A model generated the notes under the pieces. The model saw nothing but the letters and a program-made list of their open reading frames with translations, ran no database searches and was not told the DNA's origin. A DNA stretch of 64,000 nucleotides from Pseudomonas reinekei (GTDB taxonomy: Bacteria; Pseudomonadota; Gammaproteobacteria; Pseudomonadales; Pseudomonadaceae): contig NZ_MSTQ01000009.1 in assembly GCF_001945365.1 (NCBI RefSeq), positions 62,001-126,000 of the forward strand, written 5' to 3'. Of this stretch, positions 1-8,779 are shown one piece after another. How positions within the stretch are numbered: position 1 is the stretch's first letter; each line of letters begins with the position of its first letter. Position numbers and translations under genes: made by a program.

Positions 1-119
1 ATTTCCTTGAGATCGCGGGCACCACTGGCCACGGCCTGGACCACTCCCAGACCGCGAAGCAGTGTCTGAGTGCCGGTCGGTGCGGGGGCCTTGGCGATTT
101 TTGGGGCGTCTTCCTGCAT
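1..119 (-). CDS. IclR-family transcriptional regulator, N-terminal fragment
   Basis: Only the first 39 codons lie in the window; the gene runs off the left edge. The reading starts at an ATG at 117-119 and gives an alanine/proline-rich leader followed by TLLRGLGVVQAVASGA, the typical start of the IclR winged-helix domain. IclR proteins bind DNA as dimers and respond to small aromatic or sugar-acid ligands. It lies 60 bases downstream of the galactonate transporter gene on the same strand, so it may regulate the dgo genes (inference). The effector domain is not visible. Confidence 0.7.
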   Translation of the reverse strand, partial: MQEDAPKIAKAPAPTGTQTLLRGLGVVQAVASGARDLKE

Positions 120-179
120 ATCCAGCCTTTACCGTTGAGCGAGTGAACGGGCGGCATTATGGTCGCCCGGATGCCACGA

Positions 180-1490
180 CTACAACTTGATACGCTCGAC
201 CTTGCCCACCAGCAAGATGTAGGACAGCGCACCGATGAGCGCCAGCACCGAGATATAGGTGATCGCCGGGGCAAAGGAATCACCGCTGGCGAGAAAACCG
301 ATCACGATTGGCGTGGCGATGGCCGACAGGTTGCCGATGAAGTTGAACACCCCGCCGGTCAAACCCAGCAACCGCGCCGGAGCCAGCGTCGACACCAGCG
401 ACCAGGTGATCGACGCCAGGCCATTGCCGAAAAAGGCCAACGCCAGGAATGCAATCACCAGCGGCGTCGACTCGACGAAGTTGGCGCCGATGATCGAGGT
501 GGAAATCAGCAAGCCGCTGATGATCGGCAACTTGCGCGCGAACCCTACCGAGTAACCGCGACGGATCAGGAAGTCCGAGAAGAAGCCGGAGCACAGCACG
601 CCGACGAACGCCGCGAGAAACGGCAGCGATGCCAACAGGCCGGACTTGATAAAGTCCATGCCGCGGTATTTCACCAGGTAGGTCGGGAACCACGTCAGGA
701 AAAACCACAGCGTCGAGTTGAGGCAGAACTGGCCGAGGTAGATGCCCCAGAGTTTGCGCTTGGTGAGGACAATGCCCAAGTCGGTCCAGCTGAACTTGGC
801 TTTGACCTTGGCCTGCTCAGACTGGATATCCACCAGCCCGCCGCCTTCGCGGATCAGCTCGATTTCAGCCTCGTTGGCGCCTTTGAAATCCCGAGGCTCA
901 CGATACACCGCGTACCAGATTGCCGCCCAAATGATGCCCACCGCGCCCGTGGCGACGAACACCATGTGCCAGCCGAATTCGTGCTGAAGCCAGGCCAGTA
1001 CCGGCGTCAGAAACGCGAGGCCGACAAACTGCCCGGAGGTGTAGAAACCGATGGCCGTGGCGCGTTCACGTTCCGGGAACCAGGTGGTGACCACACGGCT
1101 GTTGATCGGATAGGCCGGGGCTTCGAGGGCACCGACAGCCATGCGCAGGACGAACAGGGCAATGAAGCTGCCGGCGAACCCGAGCATCACCGTGGCGATC
1201 GACCACAGCAGCAATGCAGCGGTGTAGAGGATGCGCGGCGGAACACGGTCCACCAGCCAGCCGCCGGGGATTTGCATGGCGGCATAGGTCCAGCCGAATG
1301 CGGAGAAAATCAGCCCGACGTGGATCGGGTCGATACCCAGGTCGCTGGTCAGCGCCGGGGCAGCGATCGACAGGTTGCTGCGGTCCAGGTAGTTGATCAC
1401 CACCGTAATGAACAGCAGCACCATGATGAAAAAACGCTTACGGCTGGGCGCCGCCAACGACGCCTGCCCGGTGAGGGTTTGCGGTTGCAT
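180..1490 (-). CDS. dgoT: MFS sugar-acid:proton symporter, probably D-galactonate (DgoT/GudP type)
   Basis: A 436-residue major facilitator protein of the anion:cation symporter family. After a short cytoplasmic tail, helix 1 ends in NYLDRSNLS (about residues 33-41), the signature shared by DgoT, GudP and related hexonate transporters, and GWLVDRVPPR (about 77-86) is the usual loop between helices 2 and 3. Hydrophobic segments fit 12 membrane spans. The start is supported by GAGG eight bases upstream. It is the last enzyme/transport gene of a dgoK-dgoA-dgoD-transporter run, separated from dgoD by a REPIN. Galactonate is the best substrate guess from context; glucarate or galactarate cannot be excluded from sequence. 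Confidence 0.82.
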   Translation of the reverse strand: MQPQTLTGQASLAAPSRKRFFIMVLLFITVVINYLDRSNLSIAAPALTSDLGIDPIHVGLIFSAFGWTYAAMQIPGGWLVDRVPPRILYTAALLLWSIATVMLGFAGSFIALFVLRMAVGALEAPAYPINSRVVTTWFPERERATAIGFYTSGQFVGLAFLTPVLAWLQHEFGWHMVFVATGAVGIIWAAIWYAVYREPRDFKGANEAEIELIREGGGLVDIQSEQAKVKAKFSWTDLGIVLTKRKLWGIYLGQFCLNSTLWFFLTWFPTYLVKYRGMDFIKSGLLASLPFLAAFVGVLCSGFFSDFLIRRGYSVGFARKLPIISGLLISTSIIGANFVESTPLVIAFLALAFFGNGLASITWSLVSTLAPARLLGLTGGVFNFIGNLSAIATPIVIGFLASGDSFAPAITYISVLALIGALSYILLVGKVERIKL

Positions 1491-1561
1491 GGGGAGTGCC
1501 TCTTTTTATGTTTATTGAGGTCAATGTGAAACGCAGATCTCACTGTCCATGGAGATCAAAT

Positions 1562-1650
1562 TGTGGGAGCGAGCCTGCTCGCGAAAGCGTCCTGCCAGTC
1601 ATATCAGAGTCGGATGTATCGCCATCTTCGCGAGCAGGCTCGCTCCCACA
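1562..1650. repeat. REPIN (paired inverted REP)
   Basis: Two inverted copies of a REP ending in TGTGGGAGCGAGCCTGCTCG face each other around a 30-40 base spacer, the standard REPIN arrangement of P. fluorescens genomes. It sits inside the presumed dgoD-transporter transcript. The same element recurs at 10573-10661. Confidence 0.93.
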
Positions 1651-1677
1651 GGGGTCATGTGTTGAATCGGATAAAAC

Positions 1678-2826
1678 TCACCACTCGGCAAAGCTGCCAT
1701 CGGCATGGCGCCAGATCGGGTTGCGCCAGCGGTGGCCGACGGCGGCGCGTTCGATCACGTACTCCTCGTTGATCTCGATGCCCAGGCCCGGGCCGTTCGG
1801 GATCTTCACGAAGCCTTTGTCGTAGTCGAACACCCGTGGATCTTTGACGTAGTCGAGCAGGTCGTTGCTCTCGTTGTAATGGATGCCCAGGCTCTGCTCC
1901 TGAATGAACGCGTTGTAGCAAACCGCGTCCAGTTGCAGGCACGCCGCCAGGGCAATCGGGCCCAGCGGGCAATGCAGCGCCAGCGCCACGTCGTAAGCCT
2001 CGGCCATGTTGGCGATCTTGCGGGTTTCGGTGATGCCGCCCGCGTGGGACGCATCCGGCTGGATGATGTCGACGTAGCCTTCGCTGAGCACGCGCTTGAA
2101 ATCCCAACGCGAGAACAGGCGCTCACCGAGGGCAATCGGCGTGCTGGTCAGCGGTGCCAGTTCTTTGAGCGCTTCATAGTTTTCGCTGAGCACCGGCTCT
2201 TCGATGAACATCAGCTTGTACGGGTCGAGCTCCTTCATCAGCACCTTGGCCATCGGCTTGTGCACCCGGCCATGGAAGTCGACACCGATGCCGACGTTCG
2301 GGCCGACCGCATCACGCACGGCAGCGACGTTGGCCAGGGCCAGGTCGACTTTTTCGAAAGTGTCGAGGAATTGCAGCTCTTCGGTGCCGTTCATTTTCAC
2401 TGCAGTGAACCCACGGCTGACCGCTTCTTTCGCCGCCCGCGCGGTGTCCGCCGGACGGTCGCCGCCGATCCACGAATAGACGCGAATCTTGTCCCGCACC
2501 TGACCACCGAGCAAGTCGCTGACCGACACACCCAGCGCCTTGCCCTTGATGTCCCACAAGGCCTGGTCGATACCGGCCAGGGCGCTCATGTGGATCGCAC
2601 CGCCACGGTAGAAACCGCCGCGATAGAGCACAGTCCAGATGTCTTCGATGTTGCGCGGGTCCTTGCCGATCAGGTAGTCCGACAATTCTTCAACGGCAGC
2701 AGCCACGGTGTGGGCGCGGCCCTCGACGACGGGCTCGCCCCAACCGGTTACGCCTTCGTCGGTTTCAACCTTGAGGAAGCACCAGCGTGGCGGAACGATG
2801 AAAGTGGTCAGTTTGGTGATTTTCAT
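1678..2826 (-). CDS. dgoD: D-galactonate dehydratase
   Basis: Enolase-superfamily dehydratase that converts D-galactonate to 2-dehydro-3-deoxy-D-galactonate. The protein has 382 residues, the same length as E. coli DgoD, and the functional residues fall at the same positions: metal ligands D183, E209 and E235, with H185 (in DFHGR) and H285 (in ALHCPLGP) as acid/base residues. The N-terminal capping domain (about 1-115) is followed by the barrel. It lies 48 bases after dgoA and should be co-transcribed with dgoK-dgoA from the promoter upstream of dgoK. Confidence 0.96.
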   Translation of the reverse strand: MKITKLTTFIVPPRWCFLKVETDEGVTGWGEPVVEGRAHTVAAAVEELSDYLIGKDPRNIEDIWTVLYRGGFYRGGAIHMSALAGIDQALWDIKGKALGVSVSDLLGGQVRDKIRVYSWIGGDRPADTARAAKEAVSRGFTAVKMNGTEELQFLDTFEKVDLALANVAAVRDAVGPNVGIGVDFHGRVHKPMAKVLMKELDPYKLMFIEEPVLSENYEALKELAPLTSTPIALGERLFSRWDFKRVLSEGYVDIIQPDASHAGGITETRKIANMAEAYDVALALHCPLGPIALAACLQLDAVCYNAFIQEQSLGIHYNESNDLLDYVKDPRVFDYDKGFVKIPNGPGLGIEINEEYVIERAAVGHRWRNPIWRHADGSFAEW

Positions 2827-2874
2827 CTGTTTGTCTCTCTTATTGGATGCAGCGCTCGCAGCGCCAAAACAGTC

Positions 2875-3495
2875 TTAGCGAAGGGCTTTCCAGGCAGCGA
2901 CGTAGGCCTTGGCATTGGCCGCCACTTGCTCCGCCGTCATGCCCGGTTTGAACAGGCCCGAACCGAGGCCGAAACCTTTGACGCCGGCGTCGATAAACAC
3001 CTGCATGTTGTCCGGGGTGATCCCGCCGACAGGCACCAGCACCGTTCCCGCCGGCAGTACCGCGAGCCAGGCTTTGACGACCGCCGGTCCCATCTGCTCG
3101 GCCGGAAACATCTTCAGCACATCGGCGCCTTCGGCCAGTGCCGCGAACGCTTCGGTCGGTGTCGCCACACCCGGTGACAGGAACAACCCGGCCGCTTTCG
3201 CTGCGCGCAGGACTTTGGGGTCGCTGTGGGGCATGACGATCACTTGGCCGCCCGCCGCTTTCACCTGGTCGACCTGCTCCGGGGTCAACACCGTGCCCGC
3301 GCCGATCAGGCAATCGCTGGGCAAGGCATCGCGCAGGATGCGAATGCTTTCGTACGGCACAGGGGAGTTGAGCGGGACTTCGATAACACGGAACCCGGCG
3401 GCGTACAGGACGTTCCCGATGGCGGCCGCTTCTTGCGGATGCAGACCGCGAAGGATCGCGATCAGACCGTTTTGCGCCAGTGCTTGTTTGAGCAT
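2875..3495 (-). CDS. dgoA: 2-dehydro-3-deoxy-6-phosphogalactonate aldolase
   Basis: Class I aldolase of the KDPG/KHG family, 206 residues. It cleaves 2-dehydro-3-deoxy-6-phosphogalactonate to pyruvate and glyceraldehyde 3-phosphate. Visible active-site elements are R16 (ILRG), E39 (VIEVPLNSP), GAGT at about 65-68 and the Schiff-base lysine K128 in KMFPAEQ. A KDPG aldolase (Eda) is the main alternative, but the dgoK-dgoA-dgoD order argues for the galactonate enzyme. The gene begins 19 bases after dgoK; GGAG precedes the start. Confidence 0.94.
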   Translation of the reverse strand: MLKQALAQNGLIAILRGLHPQEAAAIGNVLYAAGFRVIEVPLNSPVPYESIRILRDALPSDCLIGAGTVLTPEQVDQVKAAGGQVIVMPHSDPKVLRAAKAAGLFLSPGVATPTEAFAALAEGADVLKMFPAEQMGPAVVKAWLAVLPAGTVLVPVGGITPDNMQVFIDAGVKGFGLGSGLFKPGMTAEQVAANAKAYVAAWKALR

Positions 3496-3514
3496 GTCAG
3501 GACTCCAGTCAGGT

Positions 3515-4507
3515 TTAACGGATGGGGTTGGGCAGGATCAGGCCGGCGGCTTGCGCCAGTTGCCACAAGCCACGTTCGGTGGCTTGCTCGGCCAGGGTCA
3601 CGCGGGCAAAGCCGCAAGCGTCGAGGGCCCGGCTGTAACGGGTGCAGAGTTGGGAACTGCCGATGAGGATGATCGCCGGCAGATGAACGCTGTTGCGCCG
3701 CCGACGTTGAACGGTGGCCAGGGCCGACAGCTCATGGCCGATCAGCAGGCCGGACAGGTAATCCGGTTGCGCGGCCGCGCTCAGTTCGCCGGTCAATCCG
3801 AGGCTGCGGGCGCTGAACAGGGTCGACAGCACGCCGATGTCACCGTCCGCCGACAGCGCGACCTGGACACCGCGATCAAACGCATCGCCATCGAACGAAC
3901 CGCCGCGCTGTTGGGTACGCCCCAGAATGCTGTGTTCGCTGAGCACGGCGAAGACTTCGCCGGTCATGAAGGTATCGAAATGCACGATGCAGCCATCGCT
4001 GACTTCCACCCATTTCGAATGGCTGCCCGGCAGGCCGATCAACAGGTCAGCGCCCGCCTCGCTCGCGAGGGTTTGCAGGACACCGAGGACTTGGGTTTCT
4101 TCGCCGCGCATTACGTTCGGCAGGTGCGAACGTTGAATCACACCCGGCACGATCTGCACATCGACGCCACGCAGACTGCGCACGGTTTGCAGGGAGGTTC
4201 CGAGATTGGCCACGTTGGCCGGCGTATCGCGGTAGGCTGCTTCGCGCCAGCCTTGTGCGCTGCCGACCATGCCGCAGGCAATCACCGGCAAATCGGGCTG
4301 AGCGTCAAGCCAGTCGCCGCAGGCCTCGTCGAAAGCCAGCTCAAAACCGTCGGTGCATTCACGACCGTTGATAATTCGCGGTGCCTTGGGCAGCTGCATG
4401 ATCCCCGACGACAGCGAGCGCTGTTCGAGGACCTGGCCACCTTCGGCAAGTTTGTAAGCACGTAATGAGGTTGTCCCCCAATCGAGCGCGATCAATTGCG
4501 CCAGCAT
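3515..4507 (-). CDS. dgoK: 2-dehydro-3-deoxygalactonokinase
   Basis: A 330-residue kinase that phosphorylates 2-dehydro-3-deoxygalactonate at O6, the step between DgoD and DgoA. The N-terminus LIALDWGTTSLRAY is the phosphate-binding strand of the ASKHA (hexokinase/actin-like) fold as used in DgoK. It is the first gene of the dgo block. The start ATG follows AGGTGAAG with the same spacing seen upstream of the SDR gene at 15226. A recognisable sigma70-like promoter lies just upstream. Confidence 0.94.
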   Translation of the reverse strand: MLAQLIALDWGTTSLRAYKLAEGGQVLEQRSLSSGIMQLPKAPRIINGRECTDGFELAFDEACGDWLDAQPDLPVIACGMVGSAQGWREAAYRDTPANVANLGTSLQTVRSLRGVDVQIVPGVIQRSHLPNVMRGEETQVLGVLQTLASEAGADLLIGLPGSHSKWVEVSDGCIVHFDTFMTGEVFAVLSEHSILGRTQQRGGSFDGDAFDRGVQVALSADGDIGVLSTLFSARSLGLTGELSAAAQPDYLSGLLIGHELSALATVQRRRRNSVHLPAIILIGSSQLCTRYSRALDACGFARVTLAEQATERGLWQLAQAAGLILPNPIR

Positions 4508-4546
4508 CGCTTCACCTGTTTTGTTTATTGGCAGTGAGTGAGCGGG

Positions 4547-4594
4547 ACTATAAACCCTCGGCTGGAAAATCTCAATATATAAATATCAATCCCA
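4547..4594 (-). promoter_or_regulatory. dgoK promoter with upstream A/T-rich element
   Basis: Read on the minus strand: TTGAGA (4570-4575), 17 bases, TATAGT (4547-4552). Directly upstream of the -35 lies TGGGAT followed by alternating A/T (4576-4594). The -35, the -10 with its flanking GGGTTTATAGTC, and the leader AACAAAACAGGTGAAG are almost identical to those of the SDR gene at 15226, which implies a shared regulator. Which protein binds is not known from sequence. Confidence 0.75.
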
Positions 4595-4610
4595 TATTGT
4601 GAGACAAGAC

Positions 4611-4686
4611 AAAAAAAGATCGCAGCCTTCGACAGCTCCTGCAGGACCACATCCAATGCAGGAGCTGCCGAAGGCTGCGATCTTTT
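4611..4686. repeat. REP-like hairpin of the GATCGCAGCCTTCG type, acting as terminator
   Basis: Inverted arms AGATCGCAGCCTTCG / CGAAGGCTGCGATCT enclose a further CAGCTCCTGCA / TGCAGGAGCTG pairing. On the minus strand the stem is followed by seven T, so it can terminate the GNAT transcript just before the dgoK promoter. A sister element is at 17064-17132. Confidence 0.85.
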
Positions 4687-4695
4687 ATTGGGGCA

Positions 4696-5178
4696 TCAAT
4701 TACCCTCGGCGAACTCTCTCAACACCTTCCCGTCCATGCGATAACGAACCCACTCCTCCTGCGGCTGCGCGCCCAGGGATTTGTAGAAATCGATGGCGGG
4801 TGTGTTCCACTCCAGCACGCTCCACTCAAACCGCCCGCAATCATTGGCACAGGCGATTTTCGCCAGATGCCGCAGCAGGGTTTTACCGGCACCGCCGCCG
4901 CGCTGCTCCGGCGTGATGTACAGGTCTTCGAGGTACAGGCAGTTGCTGCCCAGCCACGTCGAATAGCTGAAGAAAAACACCGCGAAGCCGATCGGCAAGC
5001 CATCGCGCAGGCAGATCAGGCCATGGGCGGTGGCGCCTTCGCTGAACAGGCTGCGCTCGATATCGGTGACGCTGGCGATGACTTCATGGCGAGCACGTTC
5101 GTAGTCGGCCAGTTCGGTGATGAACGCAAGAATTTGCGGGGCATCACTGGGGGTCGCCGGGCGGATTTCGATCGTCAT
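4696..5178 (-). CDS. GNAT N-acetyltransferase, spermidine/thialysine acetyltransferase-like
   Basis: A 160-residue single-domain GNAT protein. The acetyl-CoA pyrophosphate loop is EQRGGGAGKTLLRHLA, preceded by LYLEDLYITP and followed by EWNTPAIDFYKSLGA; this combination is typical of the SSAT/thialysine acetyltransferase branch (diamine or polyamine acceptors). The ATG at 5178 gives the usual MTIEIRPATPSD start, with AAGG seven bases upstream; an in-frame ATG two codons earlier (5184) is possible. Substrate is not determined by the sequence. It is monocistronic and has no clear link to the neighbouring sugar genes. Confidence 0.85.
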   Translation of the reverse strand: MTIEIRPATPSDAPQILAFITELADYERARHEVIASVTDIERSLFSEGATAHGLICLRDGLPIGFAVFFFSYSTWLGSNCLYLEDLYITPEQRGGGAGKTLLRHLAKIACANDCGRFEWSVLEWNTPAIDFYKSLGAQPQEEWVRYRMDGKVLREFAEGN

Positions 5179-5387
5179 GGACATGCCTTGTCAGAGGTTG
5201 AAAACACCATACTAAGTCGGCGCGCGGTTGATATCTATTGGGACTGCTTCGCAGTCCAGCGGGAGCTAGTTCCCTCGCTACAAAAGCCCTGCAGCGAGCC
5301 TGAACCGTTCGTCGTTCATCAGGCACCAATTCAAAACGGGCGCAGACCAATATCAGGTAAGGACTTTAAATCAATGGAGACACCACC

Positions 5388-5726
5388 ATGATCTCGACCC
5401 GATTGACCGCCCTCGCCTTTGCTGCACTGCTTTCCCCGCTTGCCATCGCTGCGACCACCGCGTCCGGCACCGGCCCGACCAATCCGGTCGAAGCGCCCAA
5501 GTCCCCCGCCATCCAGAGCGCCCCCAGCATGAACACCAACGGCACGGGCGTCGACAATAGCCTGCCGCCGTCCACCGGCACCGACCCGCGAACTCAAGGG
5601 AACGACATGGGCCGCCAGGGCGGCCTGAACGTGCCAGACAGCAAAACGCCGGACAACGCCGGCCCCGGCATGGGCTCGAAAACCACGACCGGTGGTTCGG
5701 GCTCAGAAGGGGGCGCCAGCCAGTAA
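5388..5726 (+). CDS. small secreted Pro/Gly/Ser/Thr-rich protein of unknown function
   Basis: A 112-residue product with a clear signal peptide: positively charged start, hydrophobic stretch LTALAFAALLSPLAIA, and probable cleavage after AIA-A (near residue 22). The mature part is low-complexity, rich in Pro, Gly, Asn, Ser and Thr with no cysteine, and looks intrinsically disordered. GGAG lies eight bases before the ATG. I do not recognise a family. It is followed 54 bases later by another small gene on the same strand, so the two may share a transcript. Confidence 0.7.
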   Translation: MISTRLTALAFAALLSPLAIAATTASGTGPTNPVEAPKSPAIQSAPSMNTNGTGVDNSLPPSTGTDPRTQGNDMGRQGGLNVPDSKTPDNAGPGMGSKTTTGGSGSEGGASQ

Positions 5727-5780
5727 TTCGCCGCAGTACCTATCCATCATCATGAAGTCCATCACCATGAAGAGGTAACC

Positions 5781-6035
5781 ATGAACGTCGATAAAAACCT
5801 GGAAAAAGAAGTCCTGACCCGCCTGCTGCACGCCCACCCAAGTGGCTTGGGCAAGGAGGTCCTGGACAATTACCGGGGGGAGAAAGTCGTGGCCAGCACC
5901 CTCGCGACGTTGCAGGAACGCGGTTTGATCCAGCACGGCAATGTGCAGTGCAATGAAGCCGGCGAACATTCGTTGAATCTGCCCATCAAGCTCAGCGCCG
6001 CCGGGGTTGAGGCGGCACGCAAGCTGGATGCCTGA
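5781..6035 (+). CDS. small winged-helix-like protein of unknown function
   Basis: Encodes 84 residues: charged N-terminus, a helical LEKEVLTRLLHAHP segment, VVASTLATLQERGLIQHG resembling the recognition helix of a winged-helix fold, and a C-terminal KLSAAGVEAARKLDA helix. AGAGGT precedes the ATG. The fold assignment is by eye only. It could be a small DNA-binding or protein-binding regulator; no partner is evident except the secreted protein gene upstream. Confidence 0.6.
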   Translation: MNVDKNLEKEVLTRLLHAHPSGLGKEVLDNYRGEKVVASTLATLQERGLIQHGNVQCNEAGEHSLNLPIKLSAAGVEAARKLDA

Positions 6036-6087
6036 GGGCGACAGACATTCCCGGGCATGAGTCCGAGATTTGCGTTGAAGCTGATAG

Positions 6088-6170
6088 ACCTATCGCGAGC
6101 AGGCTCGCTCCCACAAGGAATTTGTGTGGTACACAGAACCTCGGTAGGAGCTAGCTTGCTAGCGATAGCG
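6088..6170. repeat. Two unlike REP half-sites
   Basis: TCGCGAGCAGGCTCGCTCCCACA on the plus strand is followed by GTAGGAGCTAGCTTGCTAGCGATAGCG, a REP of a different subtype in opposite orientation. The pair lies between the small gene at 5781 and the kinase at 6176. Confidence 0.75.
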
Positions 6171-6175
6171 GCGGA

Positions 6176-7105
6176 TCAGTCGCCGAAAGTCTTACCCATC
6201 AACGCATCCACCTCAGCAGTCCCCGGCGAAGTCGCCGGCCCCCACCGGGTTACCGCCAACGCCGCGGCCGCATTAGCCCGACGCGCCGCTTCAAACGCGG
6301 ACAAGCCCTGCGCCAACCCCGCGACGAACACGCCCGCATGGGCATCACCGGCCCCGTTACTGTCCACAGCCTCAACCGTGAATCCCGGCACATGACTGCG
6401 CTCTGAACCCTGGCTGATCCAGCACCCTTGCGGCCCGTCACGCACCACCATCAGCACATCGCGCGGCAGATACCCGACCAGTCGATCCAGAGCCTCTGCA
6501 ATGTCCGACGCGCCGGTAATCTTCAGCGCCTCGACGCTGTTGCTGGTCCACACGTCGATACGCGGCAGCAGCGCCTGCATCAACGGCGCATCCGGTGAGT
6601 CCACCAGCGGGCCCGGATCGAACACCACGTTGACGCCTGCCGGCAGCATCAGTACCCAGTCCACCAACGGTTGCGCCTTGCCCACGTGCAGCAGGCTGTA
6701 GCCGCTGACGTAGACATAGTCGCCCGTCTCGGCCGGGACGCTGGCCAGATCCTCTGCACTTAATTCACCCTCGGCGCCAATGTAGGAGACGAAGCTACGC
6801 TCAGCAGAGGCATCGGTGATTGCAACGCACAAACCGGTATCACGCTCGGCGGGATCGGCGATGCCGATGTGAATACCTTCCGCGTTCATCGCGTCGCGGG
6901 CCAGATCACCGAAACGCCCGCTGCCGTGGCGGCCGAGATAGACCACCGGCAACCCGTTACGCTGCGCGGCGGCCATCACATTGAAACCGCCGCCGGCTTC
7001 GAAACTGGCCGATTGCGCCAGCACGTCGCCCCCGGCTTGCGGCAGTTTATCCACGGCCATGACCAGATCGATGATGACCTGACCGGTGTGCAACATCTTA
7101 GGCAT
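6176..7105 (-). CDS. PfkB/ribokinase-family kinase, YegV-like
   Basis: About 309 residues after trimming to the ATG at 7105, which overlaps the end of the permease gene by eight bases; a second ATG at 7096 is equally possible. The N-terminal PfkB signature GGGFNVMAAAQRNG and the C-terminal catalytic signature DSNGAGDAHAGVF, with its general-base Asp, are both intact. Members phosphorylate sugars, nucleosides or related pyranosides. Together with the hydrolase, permease and GntR-UTRA regulator it mirrors E. coli yegV in the yegTUVW group, whose substrate I do not know. A nucleoside or free sugar released by the hydrolase is the likely substrate (inference). Confidence 0.85.
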   Translation of the reverse strand: MPKMLHTGQVIIDLVMAVDKLPQAGGDVLAQSASFEAGGGFNVMAAAQRNGLPVVYLGRHGSGRFGDLARDAMNAEGIHIGIADPAERDTGLCVAITDASAERSFVSYIGAEGELSAEDLASVPAETGDYVYVSGYSLLHVGKAQPLVDWVLMLPAGVNVVFDPGPLVDSPDAPLMQALLPRIDVWTSNSVEALKITGASDIAEALDRLVGYLPRDVLMVVRDGPQGCWISQGSERSHVPGFTVEAVDSNGAGDAHAGVFVAGLAQGLSAFEAARRANAAAALAVTRWGPATSPGTAEVDALMGKTFGD

Positions 7106-8564
7106 GAGCATTCTCGGCCAACGCAGCGCGACGGTCCTTCGCCCCACCGAGCAAAAAGTAAATCCCGCCGGCCACCACAAAAGTCACGATCCAGCCGAGG
7201 CCGTTATGGCCCAGCCACGAGTCGGAGAGGAAGCCCTTGAACCAGACGTTCTCTGCCGTGGTGCCGATAGTGGTGAAGCTGAAGCCCAACACGATGGCAA
7301 TGGCCCACGCACCGAATGCACGCCACTCCACGCCGCCGCGATACCAATAGGCGCTGCTCGGGCTGACGTCCAGCAGATCCTTGGGGCTGTAGTAGTGACG
7401 GTGAATCAAGTCGACCACGAAGATCCCGACCCACGCCGTGATCGGCACGGCCAGCAGGGAAATGAAGGTGATGAACGGGCCGTAGAAACTGTCGGCGATC
7501 AGCATGAAGTAGATCGAACCGGCAAAGATCGCGACGATGTCGACCACCACCGCATAGACGCGCTTGACCTTGAGACCGAGGGTCAGCGTGGTCAAACCGG
7601 CGGAGTACACCGACAGGTTGTTCGACAGCAGCAGGCCACCGAACGCGGTGATCAGGTAAGGCACGGCCATCCAGGTCGGCAACATGTCGCGGATCGCGAT
7701 GATCGGGTCAGTGGCCTGGGCCAGGTCGTTGTTGCCCACCGACAGCAGGCCACCGAGGGTGATCAGCAGCACCAGCGGAATCCCCGCGCCGAAGGCCGCC
7801 GAGGCCACCAGGCGCACGGCCTTGACGCTGCGGTGCTGATAGCGCGACATGTCCGCGCCGGCGTTGGCCCAACCGATCCCGGTGCCGGCCGCCATGGTGC
7901 CGATACCGATGATCATCGCGCTCAGCGGTGCAGGCGTGGCGTTGAACACCGCGCTCCAGTCGATGGTCGCGCAGAGGAACCCGCCGACCAGAATGTTCAG
8001 CGCGCCGAACACGTACGTGGCCCACTTCTGGATCACCAGCAATGTGGCATGACCGAGGCCGGACACCGACAACGTCAACAGTACGAAAATCGCGATGAAC
8101 ACCAGGGTCAGCAGCGGTGCGCTTTTCGCTTCCACCGGCGAGCCGAACAGGATCGAGCACAGCGACAGCAGCACGAATGCCGCGGTGGTGGTGTTGACGG
8201 TTTCCCAGCCCAGGCGCGACATCAGCGACACCAGGGTCGGACCGATATTGCCACGTACGCCGAAGATCGCCCGTGACAGGGTCAGGCTCGGTGCCCGGCC
8301 TCGACGGCCGGCAATGGAGATGATCCCGACCACCGCGAAAGAGCCGGCGGCACCGAGGATCGCGACGATGACTGCCTGCCAGATTGCGAGCCCGCGAAAG
8401 GCCACGAGGGTTGCGCCCAGGGGCAGGCCGAGGATGGAAATGTTGGCGGCGAACCAGACCCAGAACAGTTGCAGCGGATGGCCGTTGCACTCGGATTCCG
8501 GCACCGGTTCGATGCCGCGGGTTTCCAGTTGCCCGGCACTTTGCCCGGCGTTTGATGAACTCAT
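7098..8564 (-). CDS. NCS1-family permease (cytosine/purine/nucleoside-type)
   Basis: A 488-residue membrane protein with about 12 hydrophobic segments. The start chosen (8564) has AGGAG eight bases upstream; the longer in-frame reading to 8696 would be translated from REP sequence and is rejected. NCS1 features are the NPLQLFW-like HPLQLFWVWFAANISILGLPLG segment at about residues 27-48 and WANAGADMSRYQ in the middle. NCS1 proteins are Na+ or H+ symporters for nucleobases, hydantoins, allantoin or vitamins. Here it takes the place that YegT holds in the E. coli yeg genes. Confidence 0.87.
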   Translation of the reverse strand: MSSSNAGQSAGQLETRGIEPVPESECNGHPLQLFWVWFAANISILGLPLGATLVAFRGLAIWQAVIVAILGAAGSFAVVGIISIAGRRGRAPSLTLSRAIFGVRGNIGPTLVSLMSRLGWETVNTTTAAFVLLSLCSILFGSPVEAKSAPLLTLVFIAIFVLLTLSVSGLGHATLLVIQKWATYVFGALNILVGGFLCATIDWSAVFNATPAPLSAMIIGIGTMAAGTGIGWANAGADMSRYQHRSVKAVRLVASAAFGAGIPLVLLITLGGLLSVGNNDLAQATDPIIAIRDMLPTWMAVPYLITAFGGLLLSNNLSVYSAGLTTLTLGLKVKRVYAVVVDIVAIFAGSIYFMLIADSFYGPFITFISLLAVPITAWVGIFVVDLIHRHYYSPKDLLDVSPSSAYWYRGGVEWRAFGAWAIAIVLGFSFTTIGTTAENVWFKGFLSDSWLGHNGLGWIVTFVVAGGIYFLLGGAKDRRAALAENAHA

Positions 8565-8624
8565 GAACAATGCTCCTGTTGCCATTTTTGTGGTTGTGGC
8601 AATGACGCAAAACGATAAGACATG

Positions 8625-8756
8625 TGTGGCGAGGGAGCTTGCTCCCGCTGGGCGGCGAAGCGGCCCCAAAACCTGCGACAGTAGTGAGGCAGGCACACCG
8701 AGTCGTCAGCGTTTACGACTGCTGCGCAGCCGAGCGGGAGCAAGCTCCCTCGCCAC
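8625..8756. repeat. REPIN (GTGGCGAGGGAGCTTGCTCCC type)
   Basis: Inverted ends TGTGGCGAGGGAGCTTGCTC and GAGCAAGCTCCCTCGCCAC lie about 130 bases apart with a partly paired interior. It occupies the gap between the hydrolase and permease genes of one presumed operon. Confidence 0.9.
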
Positions 8757-8779
8757 GGGAAATCGGATCGACCCGAAAA

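Noticed and set aside
159..1529. Long plus-strand frame opposite the MFS transporter gene
   Set aside because: Highly charged Arg/Gln/His-rich product typical of the antisense strand of a membrane-protein gene; no family resemblance.
8565..8696. N-terminal extension of the NCS1 permease
   Set aside because: The extra residues are encoded by REPIN sequence and a well-placed AGGAG supports the start at 8564.
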